Positions 1-11,238 of a DNA stretch of 64,000 nt are shown in pieces. Within the stretch, counting starts at the first letter, position 1; each line of letters starts with the position of its first letter. The DNA lies in NCBI GenBank assembly GCA_027603065.1, contig JADGJP010000002.1, forward strand, positions 62,001-126,000, written 5' to 3'. The translations under genes were made by a program, and so were the position numbers. Below the pieces are notes generated by a model. The model worked only from the letters and a program-made list of their open reading frames with translations. It made no database searches and was not told the DNA's origin. The DNA comes from Geranomyces variabilis. Lineage: Eukaryota; Chytridiomycota; Chytridiomycetes; Spizellomycetales; Powellomycetaceae.

Positions 1-429
1 AGGCGAGCATTTCAGCTATTCAGCAACCGGTGGAGATGCTCTAACCGTACGCATATCCAGGCCCCACTACGCACACACCCACCCATGGCAACAATTCCGG
101 GCGAAACAAGGGCGAAACAAGGAAGAAAGTACACATCCGAACGAGGATTTGAGAAACGGGGTGAAAGTTGCGAGATCGCAGCTCCGCTCCATTGTGAACT
201 CTGGCGCCACCGCAGCTTCAACAACCGATTTTCCCATGCCGTCGGACTTCCAAGTGGCAATGGAAGATCTTGCCATTCCTTTTCTCCAAGTCATTCACCT
301 GGAGAGTGTCTTTCGATTATTGATACCACCAAGCGCAAGCGTGTGGAACTGGACGTAAAGCTGAAAATTCAGTTTAATGCACCTGTAAATCCACCCCCAG
401 CGACGCCATCTAAGCCTGGGAAAGAGTGA
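1..429 (+). CDS. possible 3' end of a gene entering from the left edge
   Basis: The frame starting at base 1 stays open to a stop at 427-429. Its last 30 codons are charged and proline-rich (KRVELDVKLKIQFNAP, then a PPATPSKPGKE tail). A second frame over 149-300 also reads like protein (DFPMPSDFQVAMEDLAIPF). I could not find a splice pair joining the two, and I do not recognise the product. It may be the last exon or exons of a gene that begins outside the window. Low confidence. Confidence 0.2.
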   Translation, partial: RRAFQLFSNRWRCSNRTHIQAPLRTHPPMATIPGETRAKQGRKYTSERGFEKRGESCEIAAPLHCELWRHRSFNNRFSHAVGLPSGNGRSCHSFSPSHSPGECLSIIDTTKRKRVELDVKLKIQFNAPVNPPPATPSKPGKE

Positions 430-849
430 ATGAGGGGAATGTGCTCTTTGGACTTTAACAATTTTTTTTAAAATCTTCAGCACCAATAGTGATCGCTTTC
501 CGCGCTAACCTCCAATCCGTCACTTACTACAAATCCGGTGGAAAGACAATGACGCCTACAAGGCATGAATACGTCCGATTAAGTTGACTGGGACAGAAGA
601 CTGAGGCTGAGAAACTACACTCCAAGTCGAGCAAGAAGCTTGGGACGGGTTTTTGGCTGTGCGACGTCTGTTTCTTGCTAATAACGAGACCGTCTCAAGT
701 TTTGAACTCACAAGTCGCTATACAACTTTCCCCGACACGAGCGATCGGTATTTGAGCAGTTGCCGGCGTCGCACATGGCTCTTTTGACAGTCTCAAGTTA
801 AGACAAAGCAAGGCCACAAAATCGCCACATTCCTACCCGTCCACTTCCA
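430..849. other. intergenic stretch, nothing recognised
   Basis: No open frame, repeat or RNA gene could be supported in these 420 bases. They probably hold the 5' region of the small ORF that begins at 850. Confidence 0.4.
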
Positions 850-1110
850 ATGGCGTCCCAGGAAAAGGCAGTGTTTCCTCCCGAAATTCTCGACTACATA
901 TGCCTGCACTACGCCGAGTTCCACGTCGTTAACGACCTAGGCAGTCCGTTCCTGCAACGAAAGATAATGAGCTGCCGGAACAGAAGCAACTCTTATCACA
1001 CTTGCACGCCGGGCTGCAAGGTCGTTGCGTTTCAACTGCTGCGGAACGGCGAGACCTCTTTCGCCGACGTGGCAAAGTATTTCAAAGCCGTGGCGTCAAA
1101 GGCATGTTAA
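850..1110 (+). CDS. small hypothetical protein, 86 aa, F-box-like start
   Basis: Single-exon ATG-to-TAA frame of 86 residues. Residues 10-18 (FPPEILDYI) resemble the start of an F-box helix (LPxEILxxI), followed by a cysteine-rich middle (SCRNRSNSYHTCTPGC). There is no signal peptide or membrane segment. The 203-residue ORF at 20521 begins with a similar hydrophobic helix, so both may belong to an F-box-like orphan family; this is inference from a short segment. It could also be one exon of a longer gene. Function unknown. Confidence 0.3.
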   Translation: MASQEKAVFPPEILDYICLHYAEFHVVNDLGSPFLQRKIMSCRNRSNSYHTCTPGCKVVAFQLLRNGETSFADVAKYFKAVASKAC

Positions 1111-1642
1111 GCCTTTGATGTTTTCACCGAGAGGATGCGCCCACAGTCATATCAAAGTGGAATCCAACCCTGACCCATGTTCGTATATCAATTTGTAGAA
1201 AAAAAGAGAAGGCAGCAACAAAACGGGATTTACAGCAACAAAAGAATAGGCAGCAAAATGGGAGGGCTGAGGGGGCCTTCGTAGGGGTGGGCTTCCTTGA
1301 CTTGCTCTCAGCTACCGCGTAGAAAGGCGAACTTGCGCACACGTCTCCATCGTCAGGGCTCAAGAAAGAAGCGGGAGTTTGGTGAGGGAAGGTAATGAAG
1401 GTAGCGTAGCATTAGAAAGCTGGCGGTGATTGCCGCTGATTACACCGCACGGAACAAAATTGATGGAGACCGCGGCAGAGAGTCAAGCCACGCGAAGGGA
1501 AAGGAGACGAGGAGGAACGGCCATAGCGGAACATCGAGAGAGCGGAAGGGAAAGGCGAAAAAGAGTTCCAGAGAAGAGGAGGATGCGGGAGGACGTGGTG
1601 GTGGGAGAGACGGAGGCATCTGAGTTTTGGCGTATTTTCAAA
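1111..1642. other. spacer downstream of two convergent genes
   Basis: The spacer lies between the stop of the 850 ORF and the stop of the UBL3 gene on the minus strand. A lysine/arginine/glycine-rich plus-strand frame at 1426-1738 overlaps the last UBL3 exon and is judged a composition artefact. No repeats or RNA genes were seen. Confidence 0.4.
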
Positions 1643-2345
1643 TCACATTACGATGCAGCAGCGGCATGCGCGAGCCCCATCGCCCTTTGCCCCTGGCGAC
1701 TCGTCTGCGGGGTGGGAAAGGAACTCGTGAGACAATAATAAACAAAAGGTGTGTAATCGGACTGCGTACGCAGTATGCGCGACTTACCCGCCTCGGCGGC
1801 CGGCCCGGCTCGCAAGAGAAGGTGGACCGTCGTCGTTTGCCCTGGTTCCAGCCGATACGCTGAGGAAAAATACACATTTTAGACGAAGACCCAGGCCAAC
1901 GCGAGATTTGCCAATGTGAAAACGCATCCTACTTACAAGCCAGAGTGTGTGATGGTTCAAAAAACTTTCCTTGATGCAAAACTCGCAACTGACTCACTGC
2001 CTCGGGGTGTTCATCGTGCCATTCTGCAACGAAATGATAAGGAAGCAACATTAAAATCCAATAGATTTTCACCTATTTTGGGAGAATCGGCCGTGCATCC
2101 GGCGATGGAAGATCAAACTGCTTTCTCTAATGACAAAAGAAAAACTCACCAGTTGGCCATGCCGCGTAAATCTTTGCCCTAACCTCCTCAACCGTATCTG
2201 AAGGATTACACAGCAGGTCGGAGCGCTTTCCCGACACAAGCAGGAAGCGCACATTGACCTTGTCGGCCGGAATCTTGTCGTTCACGACGACGGGTATGGT
2301 GACGGACGAAGGGTCCGTAACTGTGTGGGTTGTGGAATCCGCCAT
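1643..2345 (-). CDS. UBL3: membrane-anchored ubiquitin-fold protein (UBL3/MUB family)
   Basis: Four exons on the minus strand: 2150-2345, 1937-2023, 1788-1859 and 1643-1704. All junctions are GT-AG and the phases close to 138 codons plus TGA. The product has a ubiquitin fold beginning near residue 30 (VNVRFLLVSGKRSDLLCNPS). The UBL3 landmarks follow: AWPTEW, LRVLHQGKFF (compare LRLIYQGRFL in animals) and TTTVHLLLRA. The protein ends CRCCIVM: a CaaX prenylation box (CIVM) with adjacent cysteines suited to palmitoylation. In this family the tail tethers the protein to membranes, where it recruits ubiquitin-conjugating enzymes or sorts cargo to vesicles. It lacks the C-terminal Gly-Gly of conjugated ubiquitin. 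Only the first exon is visible as a long single-frame ORF; the intact membrane anchor supports the gene model. Confidence 0.9.
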
Positions 2346-3316
2346 TGTGTGCGTTGCAGAGAGTTCCGTTTTGTTTCTTTTCTATGCGATTGCGTTTTTG
2401 TGGCCTCCTTCCCTCGAAATATCACTACGAGCGATTAGACGAGACAGCCGGTGTCGTAAGAGTCTTTCGAGTTGGGTGAACAGCGGTGCGCGGGCGGAGC
2501 AAACGAAGAAGGAGTCCAAGCAGAAGACGAGGGGCTATTGGCAAACTGCAGAAAGACGATGATTGTCCACAAACGGCAAAACCGAATCACTAGGTCACAG
2601 AGGGATAATAGACGTTGAAAGCGGAAAAAATGCGCTGAAAGTGAAGATAACGTGAGCTTGATGGCGGGAGTTCATACAGCCACTTCGCGATTAATTCGTA
2701 TCAAAGGATGGACGCTTTCTTCCCACGTTCTGCCACATGCACAAGGGCCCCAAAACTGCACGCGCGCAGCACGACCCGCCCTATTTAGAGCACGAGCGAT
2801 ATCGATACAATGGAAGCCAGTTGCAGCAGACATGCGCGCTTGTGCGCACATTGTGGAGATTTGTCTGGAAGAGAGTTCACGCGCGTAACTGCCGTCGCGC
2901 CGGCGTTTGCATAGAGTGCCCAACCACATCGCTGATCCAAAGAGCCACATGGGAGGCACGGGGGTGGGAGTTGGATGCAGGAGTATATGACTAGAAACTT
3001 ACCTAGTAGAAGGACAGAGCCAGATGAGAGGGAGAGCGGGAAGACTTAGTGAGGCGACGGGGCAGCAAGCAAAGGCGATGCGAACGATGAGCCGCTTACG
3101 TGAGCATTCTGCACCGCCACCTGATAGCTCCTTCGCCAAGCCGACAGCAGGCCCGTAGCGACACTTGAAACTGCTCAGACCAAGAGCAGCCTTAAAATCA
3201 ATACGGCTTTTTATGCGTGCATGAAGACTGGTGTCCGTCTCAGTAGTATGGCATAACGAAAAGACTCAAAATCTGCTTGAATCCTCTGTTTATATATAAT
3301 ACAATGCTCATTTAGT
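2346..3316. other. intergenic, about 1 kb, nothing recognised
   Basis: The region holds the UBL3 upstream sequence and the 3' flank of the next minus-strand gene. Short frames on both strands (2652-2994) overlap one another and show no family motif. No RNA gene or repeat was found. Confidence 0.4.
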
Positions 3317-4520
3317 TCAGCGATGTTGGAGCATATCGCGATTGACCTGCGCGACATGTTCTCCATACTCTTGCCGCCGTAACGTCGCCTCCCGCTGAGT
3401 TGAAGAAGTAAACTTCGTTAAAAAAAACAGCAACATATGCAACGCAAGGCAACAAACATCTATTTGCGGTACTCACCGCACGTCGGAACTCGGCCACATC
3501 CTCTCTGGTCGGCCCGATACTAGCCGGTAATCGCGTCGTTTGATCCCGCCGCTTAAGCTCCTCCCAGTCGCGCAGCGAGTATGGCGTGTAATCTATGCCG
3601 CCACCACCAGCCCGCGGAGGCGCGGACGACAATAACGGTGGCGACGTTGACGTTGATGACGATGCTCCAGGCCCCGCGGCCGCCACCGCACGGCCGTAGC
3701 GTTGCGCAGTGGTCATTGGCCCGCGTGGCGCCACGTGCGGGGCCGCAATGTATGCGTTTGCAAGTATAGCAGGGCGTACGTGCGCTGCTGTGGATTGCAG
3801 TGCGGGTGTCGGACGTCGGGGTTGCGCTAGCTGCTGGAACCATACTGGCGCGGGTGGATGCGTGATTGGAGGTTGTTGCGGCTGCTGATGCGGTAATGGC
3901 GCGGCAGAAGAAGCCGCAGCTGCAGCGGGAGCACCGGCGGCAAAGTAATGTGGTGTGTGCTGGTCGAGGTAGCTAGATGCAGAATGAGGGTGGGCGGGCA
4001 GTGGGTATGGATGCTGCGGCTGGTACTGCAGCTCCATGGGAGGGTATTGTGGCGGAAGCGGCGGCGGATATGGGTAAGCGGGCTGCTGATGATGTGCTTG
4101 TTGCGCATATCCTGTCGGCGGATGGGCATGGTGATATCCCTGCGGATGACTCGGTAGCGGTGGACGAACGGCTGGGTCGGCGTAGCCGTACCCATATTGT
4201 GGATGCGGAGGCCGAAACGCCATTTGTTGCTGCTGCTGGTGGAAATGCTGCTGATGTTGTTGCTGCTGAAGCAGCTGATGCTGTTGCTGTTGTTGCTGCT
4301 GTAACAGAGCCAGCCGCTGATAATCCTGCTGCTGGTGAAGTTGCTGGTGATACTCCACATGTTCCGGCGGTGCTGGTGGCAGTGGAATTTGCGATGGTAC
4401 TGGTTGCGAATGTTGAGCCTGCGGCAGAGTCGGAGCTGAGACTGCTGGCTCAGCACTCGCGGGTATACGACGAGGTCTCGCAGGAGGAGGGGCTCTCCTT
4501 CCCGGTGCCGGTGGTCCCAT
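3317..4520 (-). CDS. glutamine/proline-rich protein with a possible flagellar C-terminal motif
   Basis: Two exons, 3477-4520 and 3317-3394, give 373 residues from the first in-frame ATG (MGPPAPGRRAPPP). A TTG 15 bases upstream is not a credible start, though an upstream exon cannot be excluded. Residues 1-270 are low-complexity: polyglutamine runs around residues 75-105, then histidine/proline/tyrosine-rich sequence. The last 60 residues differ: YTPYSLRDWEELKRRD, an acidic/basic helix, then a spliced tail (RRQEYGEHVAQVNRDML). A YxPYxLxDY/W motif followed by a basic helix resembles segments I recall from ciliary or flagellar proteins, which would suit a zoosporic fungus, but I cannot name the family. 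The intron between the two conserved parts has a GTGAGT donor and a TTCAACTCAG acceptor. Confidence 0.65.
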
Positions 4521-5058
4521 CAGTGGTTTCCTCAAAAGGCCACGCCGTTGAGTTTACGATGCTTAGCGGGGTCAGAATCAGGAAATCTTTTGTACTGTAC
4601 TGCACAAATATTTAGCATTGATTTGCAAGGCGTTCGGTCATCCCTGGTCAGATACCTGTACTTCTTCTCGTCCACTGTTCGCACGAAGCAGCACTTCTCG
4701 TAAAGGAGAATGGGACACTTTTCTTGTGTCGGAGGTCTGCAAGTTTCCCGCTGTCCAAAAATAGCGCACCAGCCAAAGAAGCGAGGCTTTGACCTCATTG
4801 TCACCCACCTCTGTCACAGTGCGTCACGTCTCGTACCGCTCTGTCAAAAATCGCCCGGGGTTTGCCTTTCGGTCTGCTGTTCCGTCGCTTTCACTCTAAC
4901 GCGCGCAGCTGCTAAACGCTGTCAAAATCGTGCATGCTCTAACATTTCTGACGGTTGGGCCGTGCTCCTCGCGCCCCCATTATTATTACATGAATTGATG
5001 CTTCCAGTTATGTGACAAAGGCCAATTATATGTACATATGAAGACCACCGCCTCTCCT
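4521..5058. other. intergenic, with one uncertain 90-codon minus-strand frame
   Basis: A minus-strand frame (4532-4804) abuts the glutamine-rich gene and could hold an upstream exon, but it shows no family motif. The rest contains the 3' flank of the Rad5 gene, AT-rich near 4980-5010. Nothing else is supported. Confidence 0.3.
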
Positions 5059-8000
5059 TCATCCGAACAGCGTTTTAAGCTCCTCCACCCTCCGCCTCTT
5101 CTCCTCCTCTTTACCAACCGCCTTACCATTGTCACCACTCGCCTCTCCATCCCGAATCGCCCAACGGCACAACACCGTCTTGCGCTCCTGAATATCCAGC
5201 ATCCGCTCCTCGACACTATCCCGCATGATAAACCGCTTCACGTGCACTGCACGCGTTTGTCCTAACCGATGCACACGGTCAATAGCCTGCATCTCTGTGG
5301 GGAGGTTCCACCACGTGTCGAGACATATCACGACGGACGCGCGCGTGAGGTTGAGTCCGACGCCGGCGGCTCGCATGCTGGCGAGGAGGACTGTGCACTT
5401 GTTTTTGCCAATGTCAGTGTTTTTGCTGCCAGATGTATCGTCAATAGAGTCGGAAGCGAACCGCTTTAGCACCGCCTCGCGCTCGCGCTGCGACAATGTG
5501 CCGTCCAGCCGGGCATAACCAAACCCGTGTTCCTGAAGAATAGTCTCGCATAGCGTCAACATTGTCGTAAATTGGCTAAATACAACGGTTTTGACGTCCG
5601 GTGCCGTGTTGCGGAGATGCGATAGCTCAGCGATCAGCGCCGTGAGTTTGGTCGAAGGGTGGAAATGCCTGCGGACGCTGAATGCCGGTCGTCGCGGTTG
5701 CTGCTGTCGCGTTGCGCTGTCATCGTCCGCCTGGTCAGCACCCTGCAGTGGTGGCGCAGTTTGCGGTGGTGGTGGTGGCGCGCGGACAATATCATACAGG
5801 TCATCCGTCCCACGTGGGAACGGCTTGCTGCATATCGGGCACTGCGCCGGCTCGCCCATGTCCTCGCGCTTCTGCAAATACGCAACAATGCAATCGCGGC
5901 ACGAGATGTGCAGGCATGGGAAAATAGTCGGCGTGGCCATCACGTCAAAGCACAACGCACAGCTCTGCGTGTCGTCCTCTTCCTCACCGTTAGCGGGAGC
6001 GCTACTGCCATCTGCTCCGTCGCCGTCTGCGCCGTTGAGTTTCTGGAACACGCTTTCGATATACGGCGATTCGCCACCAGCTCCGCTGCTAGTGCTAGCA
6101 CCCGCTGGAGACGCACTGCCGCCATCTACGCCATCCTGGAACCGCCGAATAAGCTCATCTACATCCGAGCCGCCTACTGTCGTGTCCGTCTTTGTTGAGC
6201 CTTTTCCTAACGCCAGCTGCGGATGCAAACAACACTGCCGCAACCTCGTCAGCATTTGAAACACGTGCGCCCAGTTGCTTAAAACGCTGCCCGCAGCAAC
6301 AAAATTCGAGAACTGCGTCTTCGATCTCGTATGTAGCGCGTCGTAAATGTCCCGCTCCTCAGACGTGAAATTCAGCAGGACCTTGTCCACGATTTTTGGT
6401 GGTAGTTCTACAATTGGCCGACCTTCCGGCCCGCTGGGTGTGGATTTTTGGCGCCGGAGGACAAGTGGCTCCAGAATCGATTGCACAACATTAAGCGCTT
6501 TGTGATCCTTCGCGGCAAAGGGCACGGAGATGAATTGACGCCAGAACGAATAATTTCCCCACGGCTCAATGCGGAGAAAATGAACCAACGAAAAGAGGTC
6601 TTCGAGCCTATTTTGTATTGGCGTGCCCTGCGAAATCATACAGCAATGTAAAGGTCGCATCAGAATCCCGCATACTGACAAATTTATCAATGACTCAAGG
6701 TCCACCCGCTCTCACCGTGACAGCCCATCTCCGCTTCGCCTGAATCTTGAAGCAGCTCCTTGCGTTTGTCGTTCCCTTGTTTTTAATATAATGCGCCTCG
6801 TCCAATACAACGCGGAACCACTCCACGGCGAACACCAGTGACGCTTTTTTACCAGGTCCTCCTTCGCCCGCCCCGCCACCCCACTCGCTGCTCACAGTCC
6901 CGTACGTGGTGATCACAACATCCGGGCACTTTTTGCCCGTTAAATCCGCAACACTTAGCGCGCGATCAGCCGAGTAATACACTGCACATGTCAGCGTACC
7001 GGGTCGAAACCGCGCGGTGATCTCGTCGCGCCATTGAGCAAGTAATGATACTGGGCAAATGATGAGTGTTGCGCGGGTTTGTGGGAGAGCTGGTGGAGTG
7101 CCAGAGAGTGTAGACGCGTTCACCATGCCGCGAAGTCCACTGAGGGCTGAGCGCGGTGAGGGGCGTGCCATGTCTTCGGCGGTCGGGCGGTTGCTGTGGA
7201 TCAAAGACAGGGTTTCGAGTGTTTTGCCCAGTCCCACTGTCATGGAGAAGCATCTGTGTTATAATGGCGTCTTTTGTCAAACGACCCGTTTCCAAATGCA
7301 GCCTTACTCTCATCAGCCAAAATTCCACCACGCGTCTGGTCTGCGGCGCTTGGAAAAGTTAATGTCAACTCGCCCTGCGAAACAACGTCAACAACTATAG
7401 CGCTGTCGAAAATCATGAGCGCGGTTGCAAAACAGCTTCGCATACCGTATATGGATTTAGATAAAAGTGGCCAGCACTTTCATCTCCGGGTTCAGATCCT
7501 GGAAACGCGTACTCTTCCCACAGAGGATGGATAGAGTGAGCGTTCGGATCAGAAGTTTGATTTTCTTTGGCCGACATCCAAGCGAGTGCCTGCAAATAGC
7601 AAAACGCTTTAGACTCACTAGAATACGATATGTCACTTGGTGCACCGCAAAGATATACCTGCTTCTGGTACCCTCGCATCTCGATAGTTAGGCCGGCCCG
7701 CGGCTCGGCTTCTGGAACATCCTCAAATCCCCGTGCCTTCTCATACAATATTTCCACCTGGTCATCTTCGAGCTCTGCTTGCTCCGGCTCATCGTCCATC
7801 CCGGCAGCTTTTGCGGGTGCAAGTGATGTGTCCGCAGGTGGTGGGTCGTCTTTGAGTCCGACTATGAGTGCTGGATCCAGCGGCCTGAGTCCGAGAAGCT
7901 GAAACATGTGCAGCAACGCCAGCTTTCGGTCTTTGATCGACTGGTCCTGCATCTCCTCATCTTGAGAGGACGATATTGTAACAAAGGCTGCGGGCGTGAG

Positions 8001-8738
8001 GTATATTCGCAGTTGCAAAATGATATCGCCAAGCATTGTCAGGGATGGAGGCACCGAGACGATCGTTCCCTGGATAGCAATCACTCCCAGCTCGACCAGT
8101 TTGCCCAAGATTTTGGCGTCGTCCCGATTCATCTTTGCAATCTCCTTGCCACGAACGCTGAAACGGGTGATCGGGCCTGCCTTGGCCGCCTTTGCGCCGA
8201 CGCGTCCTCCCTTTGCCTTTTGCTTTGACGTTGACGCGGCATGGGTGCTCTGCTGGACAGTATCTATTTCATCGCCGTCCTTGACATAACCGCCGCCGCG
8301 CACCATCGATAGCGCGACAATGACGATATCTCCGACATAGTGCCAACCTGATTCCGACCCACTGCTAGGCACTGATTTTTGACGCTTAGCCGTCGCAAAA
8401 GGGGACAAGGCTGTGTCAGCGGCCCTCCGCTTTCCGTTGGAATTGTCGCTTACAGCAGGAGCATACGGACGCGCTGCGGCCGTTGGATGTAACGGTAGCG
8501 AGGACAGCAGTGGTGAGGGCGTTGCAGCATTGGTCATGGGGTTTGCGGGTGAGGAGTAGGCGGCGGGGTTTTCAAAGTACAGGTTCACGGCGGTCTCGAC
8601 GTTTCCCTTTGCAGCAGCCAGGAGGGCGGAGAGAGCGGCAGTAGCAAGCTGGGTGCCCGCAAGAATGGCGGAGAGGTCGGCGAGAGCATCCGTGTTTGTT
8701 GCAGCGCTGTCCTTTGCATGCTCTGTCTGTGTGGGCAT
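5059..8738 (-). CDS. RAD5: Rad5/HLTF-type SNF2 translocase with HIRAN and RING domains
   Basis: Five exons (7659-8738, 7446-7589, 7308-7374, 6716-7236, 5059-6627) close to 1126 residues. Order: a UBA-like N-terminus (AAAKGNVETAVNLYFENPA, as in yeast Rad5); a HIRAN domain about residues 120-260 that binds DNA 3' ends; a SNF2 ATPase with Walker A rebuilt across an intron (GGILADEMGLGKT), DEAH box (VVLDEAHYIKN) and GTPIQNRLEDL; a C3HC4 RING about residues 830-880 (CALCFD, HISCRDC, CPIC); and the C-terminal helicase lobe (DGTLSQRERE, AGVGLNLTRA, DRVHRLGQT). This layout, with the RING inside the helicase, is diagnostic of Rad5/HLTF/SHPRH. These proteins polyubiquitinate PCNA and regress stalled forks in error-free damage tolerance. 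All key motifs look intact. It is divergent to HGD across 312 bases. Confidence 0.95.
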
Positions 8739-9050
8739 TGCGGAAGAAATGCTCAGGGAGGGAAAGGAGCAGGAGAGGAGATGGCGTCCGACCAGCCGGA
8801 CATGGGAGTCACGCGGAGAGAGGCTTGGCTGTGCTGTAATAGAGATATCCTAGATATAGCATCACGCGCGCTCGTTCGTTCGTTCGTTGGTTGTCGTTGT
8901 TGTTGGCGTTGCTGTCGACGAACGACGAAGGCCCGGTCATCCTCCTTCATCCCTCCTCCTTGCATCCACAAACACGCACATACACAGACCTGTCACTGTA
9001 TCTCATTCTCTCTTCATTCGCTCTTCTTTTTCATACATCACTCCCGCTCA
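8739..9050. promoter_or_regulatory. divergent promoter region between RAD5 and HGD
   Basis: These 312 bases separate two head-to-head start codons. They contain tandem CGTT units (about 8875-8891), then GTTGTTGTT-type repeats, and a pyrimidine-rich stretch just before the HGD ATG, as is common at fungal transcription starts. No clear TATA box was seen. Promoter function is inferred from position. Confidence 0.5.
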
Positions 9051-11009
9051 ATGACCGCCGACACAAAGAACTACTCGTACCTCTCGGGCTTTGGCAACCA
9101 GCACGCCTCCGAGGCAATCCAAGGCGCCCTTCCTGTCGGTAAGTCTCTTGCTGTCTCTCGGCGGAAACTTCCTACAGTTAGGATTCTAGACTGATGCTCT
9201 CGCTGCGTATGCTTTAGGCCAGAACACTCCGCAAAAGGTGCCCTTTGGTTTGTATGCCGAGCAGCTCTCAGGCACTGCATTCACTGCCCCACGCGCCGAG
9301 AACCAGCGCAGGTGAGAACGCGAAAGGAGCGATAGAGGACGCAGCGTATCCTCCTGAGCATCTGCTCAACGGATCCCTTTGCTTCCTTCAGCTGGCTGTA
9401 CCGTATAAAGCCCTCAGTCTGCCACACGCCGTTCGAACAGACTCCCTCGCCCAACCTCGTGCGCTCCTTTGCCACCGGCCGCGCAGACTCGGAATGCGAG
9501 TCTACTCCCAACCAATTGCGCTGGTCGCCGTTTCCTCTGCCTACCCACGGCGGCGTCGACTTTGTGCACGGCATGCATACCCTCGCCGGGGCCGGCGAGC
9601 CGTCTGTAAGGAACGGCCTTGCGATTCACGTGTATCTTGCCAACAAGGACATGCATGCTAGCGCATTTTACAGCTCCGACGGAGAGTTTTTGATTGGTAT
9701 GCTCAAGCATCGGAGAGTCTTCAGTCATAGGGCGATTGACCCGGACATTTACCTCGCTCTACTGACTGCTGACCGCTCTGTGCCGCGTTTGCAGTACCCC
9801 AGCAGGGTCGTCTTGACATTCAGACCGAGTTCGGACATCTAATGGTCGAGCCCAACGAGATTTGCGTAATTCCACGAGGGTAGGGCAAGCACTAGGTGCA
9901 CACTTGATCAACAAAACCTCACACACCCACGGCTAACACAACCACTTCGGCTACCCTACAGTGTTCGCTACGCCGTGCGCTTGCCAGACGGCCCGAGCCG
10001 CGGCTATATCCTAGAGGTCTTCGACCGTCACTTTGAGCTCCCTGAGCTTGGCCCTATCGGCGCAAACGGCCTTGCCAACGCGCGCGACTTCCTTTACCCT
10101 ACGGCGGCGTACGAGGACAAGGATGACCTTGAATACACCATCATTAACAAATACCAGGGCCAGCTGTTTAGCATTCACCAGGTAAGCGGAAACAGGGCAA
10201 ACGCGGGACAGTGGAATGATGTGACAGCGTTTGCTAATAATATCTCGGGTCCCCTTCTAACACGTAGCCTCACTGCCCGTTTGACGTTGTGGCGTGGCAC
10301 GGAAACTTTGCCCCTTACAAGTACGACCTGCGTAGGTTCTGCACCGTCAACGCCGTGTCCTTTGACCACCTGGTAAGGAACCCAGAGGCGCGTGAAGTGC
10401 CACTTCCGCCTGCCTTTGCTGATTCTGTGATGAATCACCTGTAGGACCCATCGATTTTCACCGTTCTTACTGCGCGGTCCAACACGCCGGGCGTTGCAAT
10501 TGCCGATTTCGTTATCTTCCCGCCTCGGTGGATGGTGGCCGAGAACACATTCCGCCCGCCTTACTACCACCGCAACTGCATGTCTGAGTTTATGGGTCTG
10601 ATCAGTGGTGCCTACGACGCCAAGGCTGAAGGCTTCATGCCCGGCGGCGCGTCACTTCACAGGTAAAGCTTTGGCACGTTTGAAAATTCCCGACAACAGT
10701 ATCTCACATAGTGTGACGTTTTCCAGCACCATGTCTGCACACGGGCCTGACGCGGCAACCTTCGCCAAAGCATCGAACGAGGACTTGAAGCCCGTCAAGC
10801 TGCGCCCGGACGGCCTGGCGTTCATGTTTGAGACCTCGCTCATGCTTTCGCTAACCAAATGGGCCCTGCACAAGGACCAGCCCGGCGGCAAGATGCTGCA
10901 GGCCAACTATTACGAATGCTGGGGCGGCCTGAAAAAGTATTTTGACCCGACGAACCGCGACGGGCGGTGGGGTGAGGAGCCCAAGGCGGAGGCGGCTGGA
11001 AAGAAGTAA
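9051..11009 (+). CDS. HGD: homogentisate 1,2-dioxygenase
   Basis: Eight exons (9051-9138, 9218-9311, 9392-9696, 9795-9879, 9962-10181, 10268-10372, 10445-10662, 10727-11009) close to 465 residues, the usual family length (about 440-450). The start reads [15 protein letters not shown], the hallmark N-terminus. The iron site is recognisable late in the protein: [14 protein letters not shown] supplies a histidine and a glutamate, and [10 protein letters not shown] the second histidine. [13 protein letters not shown] and [18 protein letters not shown] are further family signatures. The enzyme opens the ring of homogentisate to maleylacetoacetate in cytosolic phenylalanine/tyrosine breakdown. No other pathway gene is adjacent. 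Seven short introns make it invisible as a single ORF. Confidence 0.95.
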
Positions 11010-11238
11010 TTTTGCAGCAGTCAAAGTGTAGCTGTAGGCGTATAGGCTTATGTAGTTTGAGACGAGGCTGCTTTTGCTTTATGAGAGTGTAAATACGATG
11101 AATTTTTCGCATCGGGGAAGGATAGGCCAACAATAGTTTGACGCGGCCGAGGCCTGGCAACGCCACCCCGAACGTTGCAACGCACGTCACTCCACACATC
11201 CTGCAATCTCATTTTAACTCAACACACACAAACAAACA

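Noticed and set aside
1426-1738. Plus-strand lysine/arginine/glycine-rich frames
   Set aside because: They overlap the last UBL3 exon and are explained by GA-rich composition.
3977-4615. Plus-strand 212-codon frame rich in alanine and valine
   Set aside because: It is the complement of the glutamine/histidine-rich coding sequence; CAG-type repeats read as alanine/valine on the other strand.
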